Positions 7,335-15,534 of a DNA stretch of 40,038 bases are shown here, in pieces (positions within the stretch are counted from its first letter, which is position 1; each line of letters begins with the position of its first letter). This stretch comes from Actinomycetes bacterium. GTDB taxonomy: Bacteria; Actinomycetota; Actinomycetes; Actinomycetales; Microbacteriaceae. Under the pieces are notes generated by a model that had not been told where the DNA came from, ran no database searches, and saw only the letters and a program-made list of their open reading frames with translations. Both the position numbers and the translations under genes were made by a program. The stretch is taken from NCBI GenBank assembly GCA_023428065.1, contig JAEYZI010000055.1:1-40038 (forward strand). Direction: 5' to 3'.

Positions 7335-8462
7335 GTGGCCGCGAGTGCGGGGGAGGGTGTGAGCGCTGAGCTGCACCGCCTCGAGCGTCGCGTGCGCCGG
7401 CGGGCCGACCTGCGGATGGCGGGGCGGCGCGTGTGGGAGTCGCTGCCCGCGATCGTGCAGATCCTCGCGGCCGTCGCCGCCGCGTACGCGATCGCGCACT
7501 GGGGCCTCGGGCATCCGGTGCCGCTGCTCGCCATCACGGTGACGATCAACTCGCTCGGCTTCGCGCGCGACGCGCGGCCCGCGCGAGTGGCGGAGACGGT
7601 GCTCGGCATCCTGCTCGGCATCGCGCTCGGCGACGCGCTCGCGCTGCTCGTGGGCCGCGGGCTGTGGCAGCTCGTGCTCGTGCTCGCCGTCGTGTTCGTC
7701 GTGGGGCGCGCGGTGTCGGCGAGCCCCGCGTTCGCGGTCGCGGCGGCCGTGCCGTCGGCGCTCGTCGTCATGCTCCCGGATGCCGCGGCCGGTCCCTTCT
7801 CGCGCTCGCTCGACGGGCTCGTGGGCGGCATCGTGGCGCTCCTCGCGACGGCGCTCATCCCGCGCGACCCGCGCGGCGCCGCCGCGCGCGACGGGCGCGC
7901 GCTGTTCTCGGTGCTCGAGGAGTCGATCGGATCCGTCGCCGACGCGCTCTCGCACGCCGATCCCGCTGCCGCCGAGCTCGCGCTCGCGCGCCTACGGCGC
8001 ACGCAGCCGCTCATCGACGCGTGGGGCGCCTCCCTCGACTCCGCGATCGCGATCGCCCGCATCTCACCGTGGGCGCGCCGGCACCTCCCCGAGCTGCGTG
8101 GCGACACCCGGCGGCTGCGCGGCGCCGACCTCGCGGCGCGGCACCTGCGCACGATCGCGCGGCGCGTCGACTTCCTCGTGCGCGACGGGCGGGCGCGGCC
8201 CGAGCTCGCGGAGCTCCTCGCGCGGCTCGGCTCCGGCATCCGCCTGCTCGGCGCCGCGCAGGGCGACCCCGAACGCGCGGAGGAGGCCCGTGCCGAGCTG
8301 TCGGCGCTCGCCGCGCGGCTCGACCCCGCCGAGGTGATCCCGGGCGCCCCCATCACCGACGTCGCGATCATGCTGCTGCTGCGGCCGCTCGCGGTCGACC
8401 TGCTCGACGCATCCGGGCTCGACCCCGACGCCGCGCGCGCCCTGCTGCCTCCCGTCGCCTGA
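7335..8462 (+). CDS. FUSC-family inner-membrane protein (aromatic-acid exporter like)
   Basis: 375 aa. Residues about 28-185 contain around six hydrophobic segments in short hairpins (for example LLAITVTINSLGFARDARPA, then VAETVLGILLGIALGDALAL), a typical FUSC/DUF939 N-terminal membrane half. Residues 190-375 form a soluble, helical, arginine-rich cytoplasmic part. Related proteins export small acids or act as efflux subunits; no substrate can be read from the sequence. GTG 7335 directly abuts the ygfZ stop. A second in-frame GTG at 7359 is an alternative, but its GGGGGAGGG is too close for an ideal ribosome-binding site. Confidence 0.8.
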   Translation: MAASAGEGVSAELHRLERRVRRRADLRMAGRRVWESLPAIVQILAAVAAAYAIAHWGLGHPVPLLAITVTINSLGFARDARPARVAETVLGILLGIALGDALALLVGRGLWQLVLVLAVVFVVGRAVSASPAFAVAAAVPSALVVMLPDAAAGPFSRSLDGLVGGIVALLATALIPRDPRGAAARDGRALFSVLEESIGSVADALSHADPAAAELALARLRRTQPLIDAWGASLDSAIAIARISPWARRHLPELRGDTRRLRGADLAARHLRTIARRVDFLVRDGRARPELAELLARLGSGIRLLGAAQGDPERAEEARAELSALAARLDPAEVIPGAPITDVAIMLLLRPLAVDLLDASGLDPDAARALLPPVA

Positions 8463-8483
8463 CCCTCCCGCGAGGTCTCGCGC

Positions 8484-9287
8484 TCAGGCGGGGGCGACGG
8501 CGCCCCAGGGGAGTGAGAGCTCGCCGAGGCGCCAACGGCCGCGGCCGCCGAGCGGCGGGGTGTCGAGCACGCGCCAGCCCGCGTCGCGCACGGACGCCAC
8601 GGTCGCCTGCCAGCGCTGCACCGGCCCGTAGGCCCCGAGCGGCGCGTGCACGGCCCACGCGCGATCGAGGTCGACGAGCAGCTCGTGGATGCGCTCGCCC
8701 TCGACGTTGCGGTGGATGAGCGCCTTGGGTAGCCGCTCGGCGACGATCGACGGCGCCTCGAGGCCCGCGAGGCGCAGCGAGACCGTGAAGGTGTGCGGTC
8801 CGTCCGCGTCGAGGGTGACCCAGCTGCCGACCCGGCCGAGCTCGGAGCACGTGCCCTCGACGAGCTGACCGCCCGGGGCGAGCCGCGACGTCATCATCGC
8901 CCACGCATCCGCGACCTCGGACTCGTCGTACTGGCGCAGCACGTTCATCGCGCGGATGACGGCGGGGCGCCGCCCGCCGTCGGTGGGCACCTCGAACCCG
9001 CCGAGGCGGAAGCTCACCCCGGGGCGCGCGGCGGCGGATGCGAGGCGCACGCGTTCGGGGTCGATCTCGATGCCGAGCACCTCGACGTCGGCGCGCACCG
9101 ACGAGAGGCGCTCGTGCAGCTCGTTGCTCGTGGTCGCGGACGCGCCGTAGCCGAGGTCGACGACGAGCGGGTCGTCGGTGCGGCGCAGCACGGGCAGCGC
9201 GGCGATCCACCGGTCGACGCGGCGCAGCCGGTTGACCCCGGTCGTGCCGCGCGTGATCCGGCCCTCGGGTCTCGTCGCTCTCGCCAT
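8484..9287 (-). CDS. class I SAM-dependent methyltransferase-like protein
   Basis: 267 aa. Motif I is VVDLGYGAS (about residues 42-50) and the acidic loop after beta-2 is GIEIDPERV (about 72-80), fitting a Rossmann SAM-binding fold. The central region has LAPGGQLVEGTC, a motif-III-like strand and loop. The remaining sequence is not diagnostic of a substrate. It is convergent with the FUSC gene and divergent from gpmA. A TAGCGT 8 bases before the ATG may be its -10. Substrate unknown. Confidence 0.75.
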   Translation of the reverse strand: MARATRPEGRITRGTTGVNRLRRVDRWIAALPVLRRTDDPLVVDLGYGASATTSNELHERLSSVRADVEVLGIEIDPERVRLASAAARPGVSFRLGGFEVPTDGGRRPAVIRAMNVLRQYDESEVADAWAMMTSRLAPGGQLVEGTCSELGRVGSWVTLDADGPHTFTVSLRLAGLEAPSIVAERLPKALIHRNVEGERIHELLVDLDRAWAVHAPLGAYGPVQRWQATVASVRDAGWRVLDTPPLGGRGRWRLGELSLPWGAVAPA

Positions 9288-9314
9288 CGGCGTTCACGCT
9301 ACAACCGCTCTCGG

Positions 9315-9320
9315 TAGGCT
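9315..9320 (+). promoter_or_regulatory. leaderless-type -10 element of gpmA (TAGGCT)
   Basis: TAGGCT ends 6 bases before ATG 9327. No ribosome-binding site is present. Confidence 0.65.
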
Positions 9321-9326
9321 GACCGC

Positions 9327-10073
9327 ATGACCTCGACGCTCATCCTGCTCCGCCACGGCAACTCCGAATGGAACCAGAAGAACCTCTTCACGGGGTGGGT
9401 GGATGTGCGCCTCTCCGAGCAGGGTGTCGCCGAGGCCACGCGTGCCGGCGAGCTGCTCGCCGAGTCGGGCCTCGCCCCCGACATCCTCTACACGAGCGTT
9501 CTGACGCGCGCCATCCAGACCGCGAACATCGCGCTCGACGTGGCCGACCGCGCCTGGATCCCCGTCAAGCGCAGCTGGCGCCTCAACGAGCGCCACTACG
9601 GCGCCCTGCAGGGCCTCGACAAGGCGGAGACGCTCGAGAAGTACGGCCCCGAGCAGTTCATGCTGTGGCGTCGCTCGTTCGACGTGCCGCCGCCGCCGCT
9701 GCCGGACGACTCGGAGTGGTCGCAGGTCGGCGACCCCCGCTACGCGGACGTGCCCGACGCCGAGCTGCCGCGCACCGAGAGCCTCAAGCTCGTGATCGAC
9801 CGGATGCTGCCCTACTGGGAGTCGGACATCACGAAGGACCTCGCGGCCGGCAAGACCGTGCTCGTCACGGCGCACGGCAACTCGCTGCGCGCCCTCGTGA
9901 AGCACCTCGACGGCATCAGCGACGCCGACATCGCCGAGCTCAACATCCCCACGGGCATCCCGCTCGTCTACGAGCTCGACGACGACTTCCGCCCGACCGG
10001 CCCCGGCCGCTACCTCGACCCCGAGGCCGCCGAGGCGGGTGCTGCCGCGGTCGCCGCGCAGGGCAAGAAGTAA
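9327..10073 (+). CDS. gpmA: 2,3-bisphosphoglycerate-dependent phosphoglycerate mutase
   Basis: 248 aa, the usual length. It interconverts 3- and 2-phosphoglycerate in glycolysis and gluconeogenesis. The catalytic RHGNSEW is at residues 9-15 with His10 as phospho-acceptor. SVLTRAIQTA, LNERHYGALQG and TAHGNSLRAL supply the other active-site residues. The protein starts leaderlessly behind TAGGCT. In mycobacteria gpm1 sits directly before senX3-regX3; here thiamine-binding, MarR, SDR, hydrolase and phoU genes lie between them. Confidence 0.97.
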   Translation: MTSTLILLRHGNSEWNQKNLFTGWVDVRLSEQGVAEATRAGELLAESGLAPDILYTSVLTRAIQTANIALDVADRAWIPVKRSWRLNERHYGALQGLDKAETLEKYGPEQFMLWRRSFDVPPPPLPDDSEWSQVGDPRYADVPDAELPRTESLKLVIDRMLPYWESDITKDLAAGKTVLVTAHGNSLRALVKHLDGISDADIAELNIPTGIPLVYELDDDFRPTGPGRYLDPEAAEAGAAAVAAQGKK

Positions 10074-10107
10074 CCCGCCCCGCGCGGGCGGAGGCGGCCG
10101 GGGCGGG
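10074..10107 (+). terminator. terminator hairpin after gpmA
   Basis: CCCGCCCCG (10074-10082) pairs perfectly with CGGGGCGGG (10099-10107), starting on the base after the gpmA TAA. There is no T-tract, which is common in high-GC actinobacteria. Confidence 0.65.
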
Positions 10108-10139
10108 CGCCGTCGAGAGATCGGTGAGACCATGAAGGC

Positions 10140-10448
10140 ATGCTCGTCGCCTTCTCCGTCGCCCCCACCAGCAGCAACGCCGACGGTTCGATGCACGAGG
10201 CCGTCGCGGCGGCCGTGCGTGTCGTCCGCGAGTCGGGCCTGCCGAATCGCACCACCTCGATGTTCACCGAGATCGAGGGCGAGTGGGATGAGGTCTTCGA
10301 GGTCGTGAAGCGTGCGACGGAGGCCGTGGCCGCCTACGGCTCGCGCGTCTCCCTCGTGCTCAAGGCCGACATCCGCCCCGGCCACACGGGTGAGCTCGAC
10401 GGCAAGGTCGAGCGGCTCGAGCGGGCCATCGAGGGTTTCGGAAGTTAG
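10140..10448 (+). CDS. thiamine-binding protein (MTH1187/DUF77 family)
   Basis: 102 aa, the normal size of this ferredoxin-like family. VAFSVAPTS at the N-terminus and IEGEWDEVFEVVKRA in the middle resemble MTH1187/YkoF-type proteins, which bind thiamine or related pyrimidines as multimers. SLVLKADIRPGHTGELDGKV near the C-terminus is also typical. It follows the gpmA terminator and is probably monocistronic. The ligand is taken from the family. Confidence 0.8.
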   Translation: MLVAFSVAPTSSNADGSMHEAVAAAVRVVRESGLPNRTTSMFTEIEGEWDEVFEVVKRATEAVAAYGSRVSLVLKADIRPGHTGELDGKVERLERAIEGFGS

Positions 10449-10487
10449 CGACCCCGGCGGCCGTCGAACGGCCCTCCGTCATCGCGA

Positions 10488-10507
10488 TATACTTCCATTC
10501 TGGAAGT
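10488..10507 (+). promoter_or_regulatory. promoter and palindromic operator of the MarR-SDR operon
   Basis: A -10-like TATACT (10488-10493) overlaps a perfect inverted repeat, ACTTCCA (10491-10497), TTC, TGGAAGT (10501-10507). The 7-bp arms with a 3-bp spacer fit a MarR-type dimer site. Occupancy would block the promoter, so autorepression is likely. Confidence 0.75.
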
Positions 10508-10518
10508 AGGTGAGAGGG

Positions 10519-11034
10519 ATGGCTCGCAAGCTCGACAGCGCGGAGCCCGCAGGGGCGGTCCCGCGCATCCCCGCGCACCGGCACGACGTGACCCGATCGC
10601 TCGTGCGGGTGACCGCGACCTGGACCTCGGCCGACTACCAGTCGCGCTTCGCGCGGGCTGCGGGGGTACCCGACGAACCGCACGCCATGACCGCGATGTT
10701 CCGGCTGACGCAGGGCGGACCGGTGCGTCCCACCGCGTTGGCGGGCATCCTGGGCATCTCCGCCGCCGCCACGAGCCGCCTCCTCGAGGCGCTCGCGGCG
10801 GCGGGGCTGGTCACCCGGACACCCGATCCGGATGACGCCCGCGCGACGCGCATCGCCCTCACCGAGCAGGGGGTCGCCGCCGCGACCGTGCTGCACGAGG
10901 AGGGCGACCGGCTCTCCCAACGGCTCCTCGCCGGGTGGACCGACGAGGAGCGCACCACCTTCACCCGATTGATGCACCGCTACGCGGACGCCGTCGAGGA
11001 CGACGCCCGCGAAACCCGAGAGGAACAGCAATGA
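10519..11034 (+). CDS. MarR-family transcriptional regulator
   Basis: 171 aa from ATG 10519, chosen because AGGTGA stands 5 bases upstream; GTG 10510 would add three residues. The winged helix covers about residues 60-120: LAGILGISAAATSRLLEAL is the helix-turn-helix and DPDDARATRIALTEQG the wing. MarR proteins are dimeric repressors released by small phenolic or electrophilic ligands. The palindrome at 10491-10507 in its own promoter is the probable operator. The stop overlaps the start of the SDR gene as ATGA, so the likely regulon includes that enzyme. Confidence 0.9.
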   Translation: MARKLDSAEPAGAVPRIPAHRHDVTRSLVRVTATWTSADYQSRFARAAGVPDEPHAMTAMFRLTQGGPVRPTALAGILGISAAATSRLLEALAAAGLVTRTPDPDDARATRIALTEQGVAAATVLHEEGDRLSQRLLAGWTDEERTTFTRLMHRYADAVEDDARETREEQQ

Positions 11035-11897
11035 GCACCTTCGTCGTCACCGGATCCGCGTCCGGAATGGGCAAGGCATCCGCCGAGCGACTGCGCGAGG
11101 CCGGTCACGTCGTCATCGGCGTCGACCTCAAGGACGCGGACGTCGTCGCCGACCTGTCGACCCCCGCGGGGCGTTCGGCGGCCGTCGCCCAGGTGCTCGA
11201 GCGCTCGGGCGGCGCGCTCGACGGCGCCGTGCTCGCGGCGGGCCTCGGGCCGCACCCCGGCCGCGAGAAGCTCATCGCGCAGGTCAACTACTTCGGCGTC
11301 GTGGAGCTGCTGAACGGATGGCGCGACGCCCTCGCCGCGTCGGGCGACGCGCGCGTCGTCGTGTTCTCGTCGAACTCGAGCACGACCGTGCCGCTCGTTC
11401 CCGAGAAGACGATCCGCGCCTTCCTCGACGGCGACGCCGAGGCGGCGATCGCCGCCACCAAGCGCTTCAAGGACAACGCCTCGGCGATGGTCTACGCGGG
11501 CTCGAAGATCGCCGTCACCCGCTGGCTGCGCCGCAACGCCGTGCTGCCCGAGTGGATCGGGTCGGGCATCCGCCTCAACGCCGTCGCGCCCGGCGCGATC
11601 CTCACCCCGATGGTCGAGGCCCAGCTCGCCGACCCGCACCAGCGCGGCGCGATCGAGGCGTTCCCGATGCCGGTCGGTCGCCACGGCAAGGCCGAGGAAG
11701 TCGCCGAGGCGGTCATGTTCCTGCTGGGGCCCGCCTCGGGCTTCATGGTCGGCACCGTGCTGTTCGTCGACGGCGGCACCGACGCGTACTTCCGCAGCGA
11801 CGACTGGCCCAAGCAGGTGCCCTTCTCGGGCCTGCGCCGCTACATCCGTCTCGGGCGCGCGTACGCGGCCGCGAAGGGCGTGAAGGCGAACTTCTGA
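11031..11897 (+). CDS. short-chain dehydrogenase/reductase
   Basis: 288 aa. Cofactor-binding TGSASGMG at residues 7-14, the catalytic pair Y155 and K159 (YAGSK), Ser113/114 upstream, and D32 after the second strand, which suggests NAD(H). RLNAVAPGAILTPM is the usual post-catalytic loop. The layout is close to 3-alpha-hydroxysteroid dehydrogenase-like SDRs with an insertion before the active site. It is the second gene of the MarR operon, so it may act on the compound sensed by MarR. The substrate is not evident. Confidence 0.9.
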   Translation: MSTFVVTGSASGMGKASAERLREAGHVVIGVDLKDADVVADLSTPAGRSAAVAQVLERSGGALDGAVLAAGLGPHPGREKLIAQVNYFGVVELLNGWRDALAASGDARVVVFSSNSSTTVPLVPEKTIRAFLDGDAEAAIAATKRFKDNASAMVYAGSKIAVTRWLRRNAVLPEWIGSGIRLNAVAPGAILTPMVEAQLADPHQRGAIEAFPMPVGRHGKAEEVAEAVMFLLGPASGFMVGTVLFVDGGTDAYFRSDDWPKQVPFSGLRRYIRLGRAYAAAKGVKANF

Positions 11898-11901
11898 GCC
11901 G

Positions 11902-12828
11902 TCAGGGCAGCCGCTCGAGGAAGCCGCGCACCGCCGCGGCCGACTCGGCGGGGCTGTTGAGCCACGGCGCGTGGCCGCCCGCCACCTCGGTGAAGGTGAG
12001 GTCGCGCACGGATGCGAGGCCCGCGCGTCCGGCGTCCGGGCGGAGGAAGACGTCGGTGTCGCCCCAGAGCGCGTGCAGGGGCGCCTTCAGGGATGCGAGC
12101 TCCGCGCCCGTGAGCGTCAGCTCGCGGCGTCCGAGCGCGCGGTAGTAGCGCGGAGCCGTCTCGCGGAACTCCGGCCGCAGCGACGCGTACCAGCCGACGT
12201 CGACGAGCTCGCGGGGCCAGCCCGCGACGGTGCCCTTGTTCAAGGTCATCGCGCTGTTGGCCTCGTAGCGCTCGCGGCTCACGGGCGCCGTGAAGAGCTG
12301 CGCGAGGCCGGGGAACGCCAGAAGCCGCATCGAGAACGGCGCGCGCGTGCCGGGCAGCGCGACCCCCGGTGCGCCCAGGATCGTGACGCTCGCGACGCGT
12401 TCGGGGCGCGCGAGCGCGTAGTACAGCGAGAACTGGGCGCCCATCGAGTGGCCCACGACATGGGCGCGCTCCACGCCGGCGTCGGCGAGCACGGCGTCGA
12501 GCAGGGGGATCGGCACGTCGCGCAGGCCGTCCGCGGGCAGGCGCGCGGCATCCGAGAGGCCGTGGCCGGGCCAGTCGGGGGCGATCACCCTCCGGCCTCC
12601 CAACGCGGGGACGAGCGGGATCGCGGCGGCGGTCACGGCGGCCATCCCGTGCAGCAGCACGACGGGCACGCGATCGTCTCCCGCGAGCTCGATCACGTGG
12701 AGGCGCGTGCCGGCCTCCGGCACCTCGACCATGCGGTCGTCCGCACGCGAGAGGTCGTACTCGGCGAGCAGCCTCCCCTCGGCGTCGCGGTACGCGGATG
12801 CGAGGTCGGCGGGGACGGTGGTGGTCAC
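11902..12828 (-). CDS. alpha/beta hydrolase
   Basis: 308 aa. Oxyanion segment LLHGM at 58-62, nucleophile elbow GHSMG with S128, probable acid Asp in LWGDTDVF near residue 256, and His in GGHAPW near residue 287. It resembles esterase or haloalkane dehalogenase-like hydrolases. GTG start at 12828, 6 bases after TAGCCT (complement of 12835-12840), so probably leaderless. It converges on the SDR gene with a 4-bp gap. Substrate unknown. Confidence 0.88.
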   Translation of the reverse strand: MTTTVPADLASAYRDAEGRLLAEYDLSRADDRMVEVPEAGTRLHVIELAGDDRVPVVLLHGMAAVTAAAIPLVPALGGRRVIAPDWPGHGLSDAARLPADGLRDVPIPLLDAVLADAGVERAHVVGHSMGAQFSLYYALARPERVASVTILGAPGVALPGTRAPFSMRLLAFPGLAQLFTAPVSRERYEANSAMTLNKGTVAGWPRELVDVGWYASLRPEFRETAPRYYRALGRRELTLTGAELASLKAPLHALWGDTDVFLRPDAGRAGLASVRDLTFTEVAGGHAPWLNSPAESAAAVRGFLERLP

Positions 12829-12834
12829 CTCACC

Positions 12835-12840
12835 AGGCTA
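12835..12840 (-). promoter_or_regulatory. leaderless-type -10 element (TAGCCT)
   Basis: On the minus strand TAGCCT ends 6 bases before GTG 12828. Confidence 0.55.
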
Positions 12841-12858
12841 GGGCGATCGCGCGGCGGC

Positions 12859-13500
12859 TCAGGTCCAGTCGCCCGTGGCGAGGTACTGCACCTTCTTGGC
12901 GATCGACACCGCGTGGTCGGCGAACCGCTCGTGGTAGCGGGATGCCAGCGTCGCGTCGACCGTGTCGGCCGTCTCGCCCTTCCAGGTCTCGCCGAGCACC
13001 TTGTCGAACACCGCGAGGTGCAGCGCGTCGACCTTGTCGTCCTCGTTGCGGATGTGCTCCGCGATCGCCGTGTCCTGCGTGCGCAGCAGCTCGGTGAGGT
13101 TGCGCGCGATCTCGACGTCGAGGGCGCCCATCTCGCGGAACGTCGAGCGCAGCCCCTTCGGCACGACCTTCTCGGGGAAGCGGTAGCGCGAGAGCTGGGC
13201 GATGTGCTCGGCCATGTCGCCCATCCGCTCGAGCGACGCCGAGACGCGCAGGGCGCTCACGACGATGCGCAGGTCGCGGGCGACGGGCTGCTGCCGCGCG
13301 AGGATCGTGATCGCGAGCTCGTCGAGCTCGGCGGCGAGCACGTCGATCTTGCGGTCGTCCTCGATGACCTCCTCGGCGAGGGCGACGTCGGACTCGTTGA
13401 ACGAGCGCGTCGCCTTGTCGATGGAGTCGGCGACGAGCGTGGAGATCTCCACGAGTCGGTCCTGCACCTCGCGCAGCTCCTGCTGGAACACCTCGCGCAT
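12859..13500 (-). CDS. phoU: phosphate signalling regulator PhoU
   Basis: 213 aa from ATG 13500, preceded by AAAGGAC; a 15-residue upstream extension lacks support. It has two three-helix PhoU repeats. The first contains LERMGDMAEHIAQLSR, the second YHERFADHAVSIAKKV, with the acidic metal-binding residues of the family. PhoU couples the Pst transporter to the SenX3-type kinase and keeps the phosphate response off when phosphate is ample. It is divergent from senX3-regX3 and preceded by a three-unit PHO box, implying feedback control by the system it regulates. Confidence 0.95.
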   Translation of the reverse strand: MREVFQQELREVQDRLVEISTLVADSIDKATRSFNESDVALAEEVIEDDRKIDVLAAELDELAITILARQQPVARDLRIVVSALRVSASLERMGDMAEHIAQLSRYRFPEKVVPKGLRSTFREMGALDVEIARNLTELLRTQDTAIAEHIRNEDDKVDALHLAVFDKVLGETWKGETADTVDATLASRYHERFADHAVSIAKKVQYLATGDWT

Positions 13501-13590
13501 GGGTCTCGTCCTTTCCCCGCCTTCTCGTGCGGGCGTCGTCGGCATGCGGCGGCACGGGCCCCCGGATGGCCGCGCTGCTACCGTCCCGCG

Positions 13591-13623
13591 GGAAGGTTAA
13601 CGGTCGGTGACCGGGTCGTGAAC
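13591..13623 (-). promoter_or_regulatory. three-unit PHO box upstream of phoU
   Basis: On the minus strand three contiguous 11-mers occur in perfect phase: GTTCACGACCC (13623-13613), GGTCACCGACC (13612-13602) and GTTAACCTTCC (13601-13591). This is the direct-repeat architecture of actinobacterial PhoP/RegX3 sites. It ends 10 bases before a weak -10-like TAGCAG (complement of 13575-13580). Confidence 0.85.
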
Positions 13624-13683
13624 GTCCCCGGAAGGGATGTCGAGAGCTCCGCGAAAGCGCGGCCGTGCCCTTCCGGCCCGCCC

Positions 13684-13689
13684 TAATCT
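13684..13689 (+). promoter_or_regulatory. leaderless-type -10 element of senX3 (TAATCT)
   Basis: TAATCT ends 6 bases before ATG 13696, and there is no ribosome-binding site. Confidence 0.65.
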
Positions 13690-13695
13690 AGTCCC

Positions 13696-14850
13696 ATGGA
13701 CGCCGCCTGGCTCGTGCCCGCCGCCCTGGGCTTCGGGCTCGCGGTCGGCGTCGGGGGCACCGCCGCCGTCGTCGCCGCGCACGCGCGCGGTCAGCGCGCC
13801 GCCGCCGTCGTCACCCCGACCGTGCCCGAGGGCGTCGACGACGTCATCGACGCGCTCGAGACGGCGGGCATCGTGCTCGACTCCTCCAACAACGTCGTGA
13901 GCAGCTCGACGGCCGCCGTCTCGCTCGGCCTCGTCTGGAACCACGTGCTCGTGCACCAGGAGCTCGTGGCGCTCGTCGACCGCGTGCGTTCGGAGGGCGT
14001 CGCCGCGAACGAGGAGTTCGAACTGCCGCGCGGCCCGTTCGGCGAGACGAGCGTGCACCTGCTCGTGCACGCCGCGCCGCTCGGCAGCCGCTTCGTGCTC
14101 GTGCTCGCCGACGACCGCACGGAGGCGCACCGGCTCGAGGAGGTGCGGCGCGACTTCGTCGCCAACATCTCGCACGAGCTCAAGACACCGATCGGCGCGA
14201 TCGGGCTCCTCGCCGAGGCGCTCGAGTCGGCGGCCGACGAGCCGGATGAGGTGCGCCGCTTCGCGAACCGGCTCACGATCGAGGCGGAGCGGCTGCGCAG
14301 CCTCACCCACGAGATCATCGAGCTCAGCCGGCTGCAGGCCGCCGACGCGCTCGAGCACGCGGAGCGCGTGAGCGTCGACTCGGTCGTCGCCCAGGCGGTC
14401 GACGCGAACCGCGTGTCGGCCGAGTCGCACCGCATCACGATCGTCGCGCAGACGGATCCTTCCGCCGTCGTGTGGGGCGACGAGTCGATGCTCGTGACCG
14501 CGGTGCACAACCTCATCGCGAATGCGATCCAGTACTCGCCGGACGGTACGCGCGTGGGGGTGGGCATCATCCGCCGCGACGGCGCCGTCGAGATCGCGGT
14601 GGCCGATCAGGGGGTCGGCATCCCGGAGGCCGAGCGGGATCGCGTGTTCGAGCGGTTCTTCCGCATCGACGCGGCCCGCAGCCGCCAGACGGGCGGCACG
14701 GGTCTCGGCCTCTCGATCGTCAAGCACGTCGTGCAGAACCACGGCGGCCAGGTGCGCGTGTGGTCGCAGCAGGGGCGCGGCTCGACGTTCACCGTCCGTC
14801 TGCCCGAGGCCGCCCCGGCCCCCGAGCCCGCCCGAGGAGCGCGCCCGTGA
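13696..14850 (+). CDS. senX3: sensor histidine kinase SenX3
   Basis: 384 aa. A single N-terminal membrane segment (about 4-28) is followed by a PAS-like region (45-145), then HisKA with SHELKTP and phospho-acceptor His160. The HATPase_c domain has the N box HNLIANAIQYSP, VADQGVGIP and GGTGLGLSIVKHVV. The absence of a large extracytoplasmic sensor agrees with SenX3/PhoR kinases that sense phosphate through Pst and PhoU. The stop overlaps the regX3 start (GTGA). Name assigned from architecture and the adjacent RegX3-like and PhoU genes. Confidence 0.92.
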   Translation: MDAAWLVPAALGFGLAVGVGGTAAVVAAHARGQRAAAVVTPTVPEGVDDVIDALETAGIVLDSSNNVVSSSTAAVSLGLVWNHVLVHQELVALVDRVRSEGVAANEEFELPRGPFGETSVHLLVHAAPLGSRFVLVLADDRTEAHRLEEVRRDFVANISHELKTPIGAIGLLAEALESAADEPDEVRRFANRLTIEAERLRSLTHEIIELSRLQAADALEHAERVSVDSVVAQAVDANRVSAESHRITIVAQTDPSAVVWGDESMLVTAVHNLIANAIQYSPDGTRVGVGIIRRDGAVEIAVADQGVGIPEAERDRVFERFFRIDAARSRQTGGTGLGLSIVKHVVQNHGGQVRVWSQQGRGSTFTVRLPEAAPAPEPARGARP

Positions 14851-15530
14851 CCCGCATCCTCATCGTGGAAGACGAGCCGTCGCTCGCCGAGCCGCTCGCG
14901 TTCCTGCTCGGGCGCGAGGGCTACGAGACGGCGATCGCGGGCGACGGCCGCACGGCGCTCGCCGAGTTCGACCGGCACGGCGCCGATCTCGTGCTGCTCG
15001 ACCTCATGCTCCCGGGACTCCCCGGCACGGAGGTGTGCCGGGAGCTGCGGATGCGCTCGAGCGTGCCGATCATCATGCTCACGGCGAAGGATGCGGAGGT
15101 CGACATCGTCGTCGGGCTCGAGCTCGGCGCCGACGACTACGTGACGAAGCCCTACTCGAGTCGCGAGCTGCTCGCCCGCATCCGCGCCGTGCTGCGGCGG
15201 CACGTCGAGCTCACCGTGGGCGACCACGAGACCGTGCTCGAAGCGGGGCCCGTGCGCATGGACGTCGAGCGTCACGCGGTGACGGTCGACGGTCGTGAGG
15301 TCGCCATGCCGCTCAAGGAGTTCGAGCTGCTCGAGTTCCTGCTGCGGAACGCCGGCCGCGTGCTCACGCGGGGGCAGCTCATCGACCGGGTGTGGGGCTC
15401 GGACTACTTCGGCGACACCAAGACGCTCGACGTGCACGTCAAGCGCATCCGGGCGAAGATCGAGGCCGACCCGGCGAACCCGCGGCTGCTCGTGACCGTG
15501 CGCGGCCTCGGCTACCGCTTCGACGGCTGA
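14847..15530 (+). CDS. regX3: phosphate response regulator RegX3
   Basis: 227 aa. The receiver domain has acidic residues E8/D9, phospho-acceptor D52 (LLDLMLPGLPG), LTAKD and the TKPY lysine. The OmpR-type winged helix has MPLKEFELLEFLLRNAGRV and WGSDYFGDTKTLDVHVKRIR, ending VRGLGYRFDG. GTG start inside the senX3 stop. It is the most likely protein to bind the two PHO boxes at pstS and phoU, which is inference from family knowledge. The gene converges on the next lipoprotein with a 4-bp gap. Confidence 0.94.
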   Translation: MTRILIVEDEPSLAEPLAFLLGREGYETAIAGDGRTALAEFDRHGADLVLLDLMLPGLPGTEVCRELRMRSSVPIIMLTAKDAEVDIVVGLELGADDYVTKPYSSRELLARIRAVLRRHVELTVGDHETVLEAGPVRMDVERHAVTVDGREVAMPLKEFELLEFLLRNAGRVLTRGQLIDRVWGSDYFGDTKTLDVHVKRIRAKIEADPANPRLLVTVRGLGYRFDG

Positions 15531-15534
15531 GGGA

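Noticed and set aside
8469..8482. hairpin between the FUSC and methyltransferase genes
   Set aside because: CGCGAG/CTCGCG leaves only a 2-base loop, so it is a doubtful terminator.
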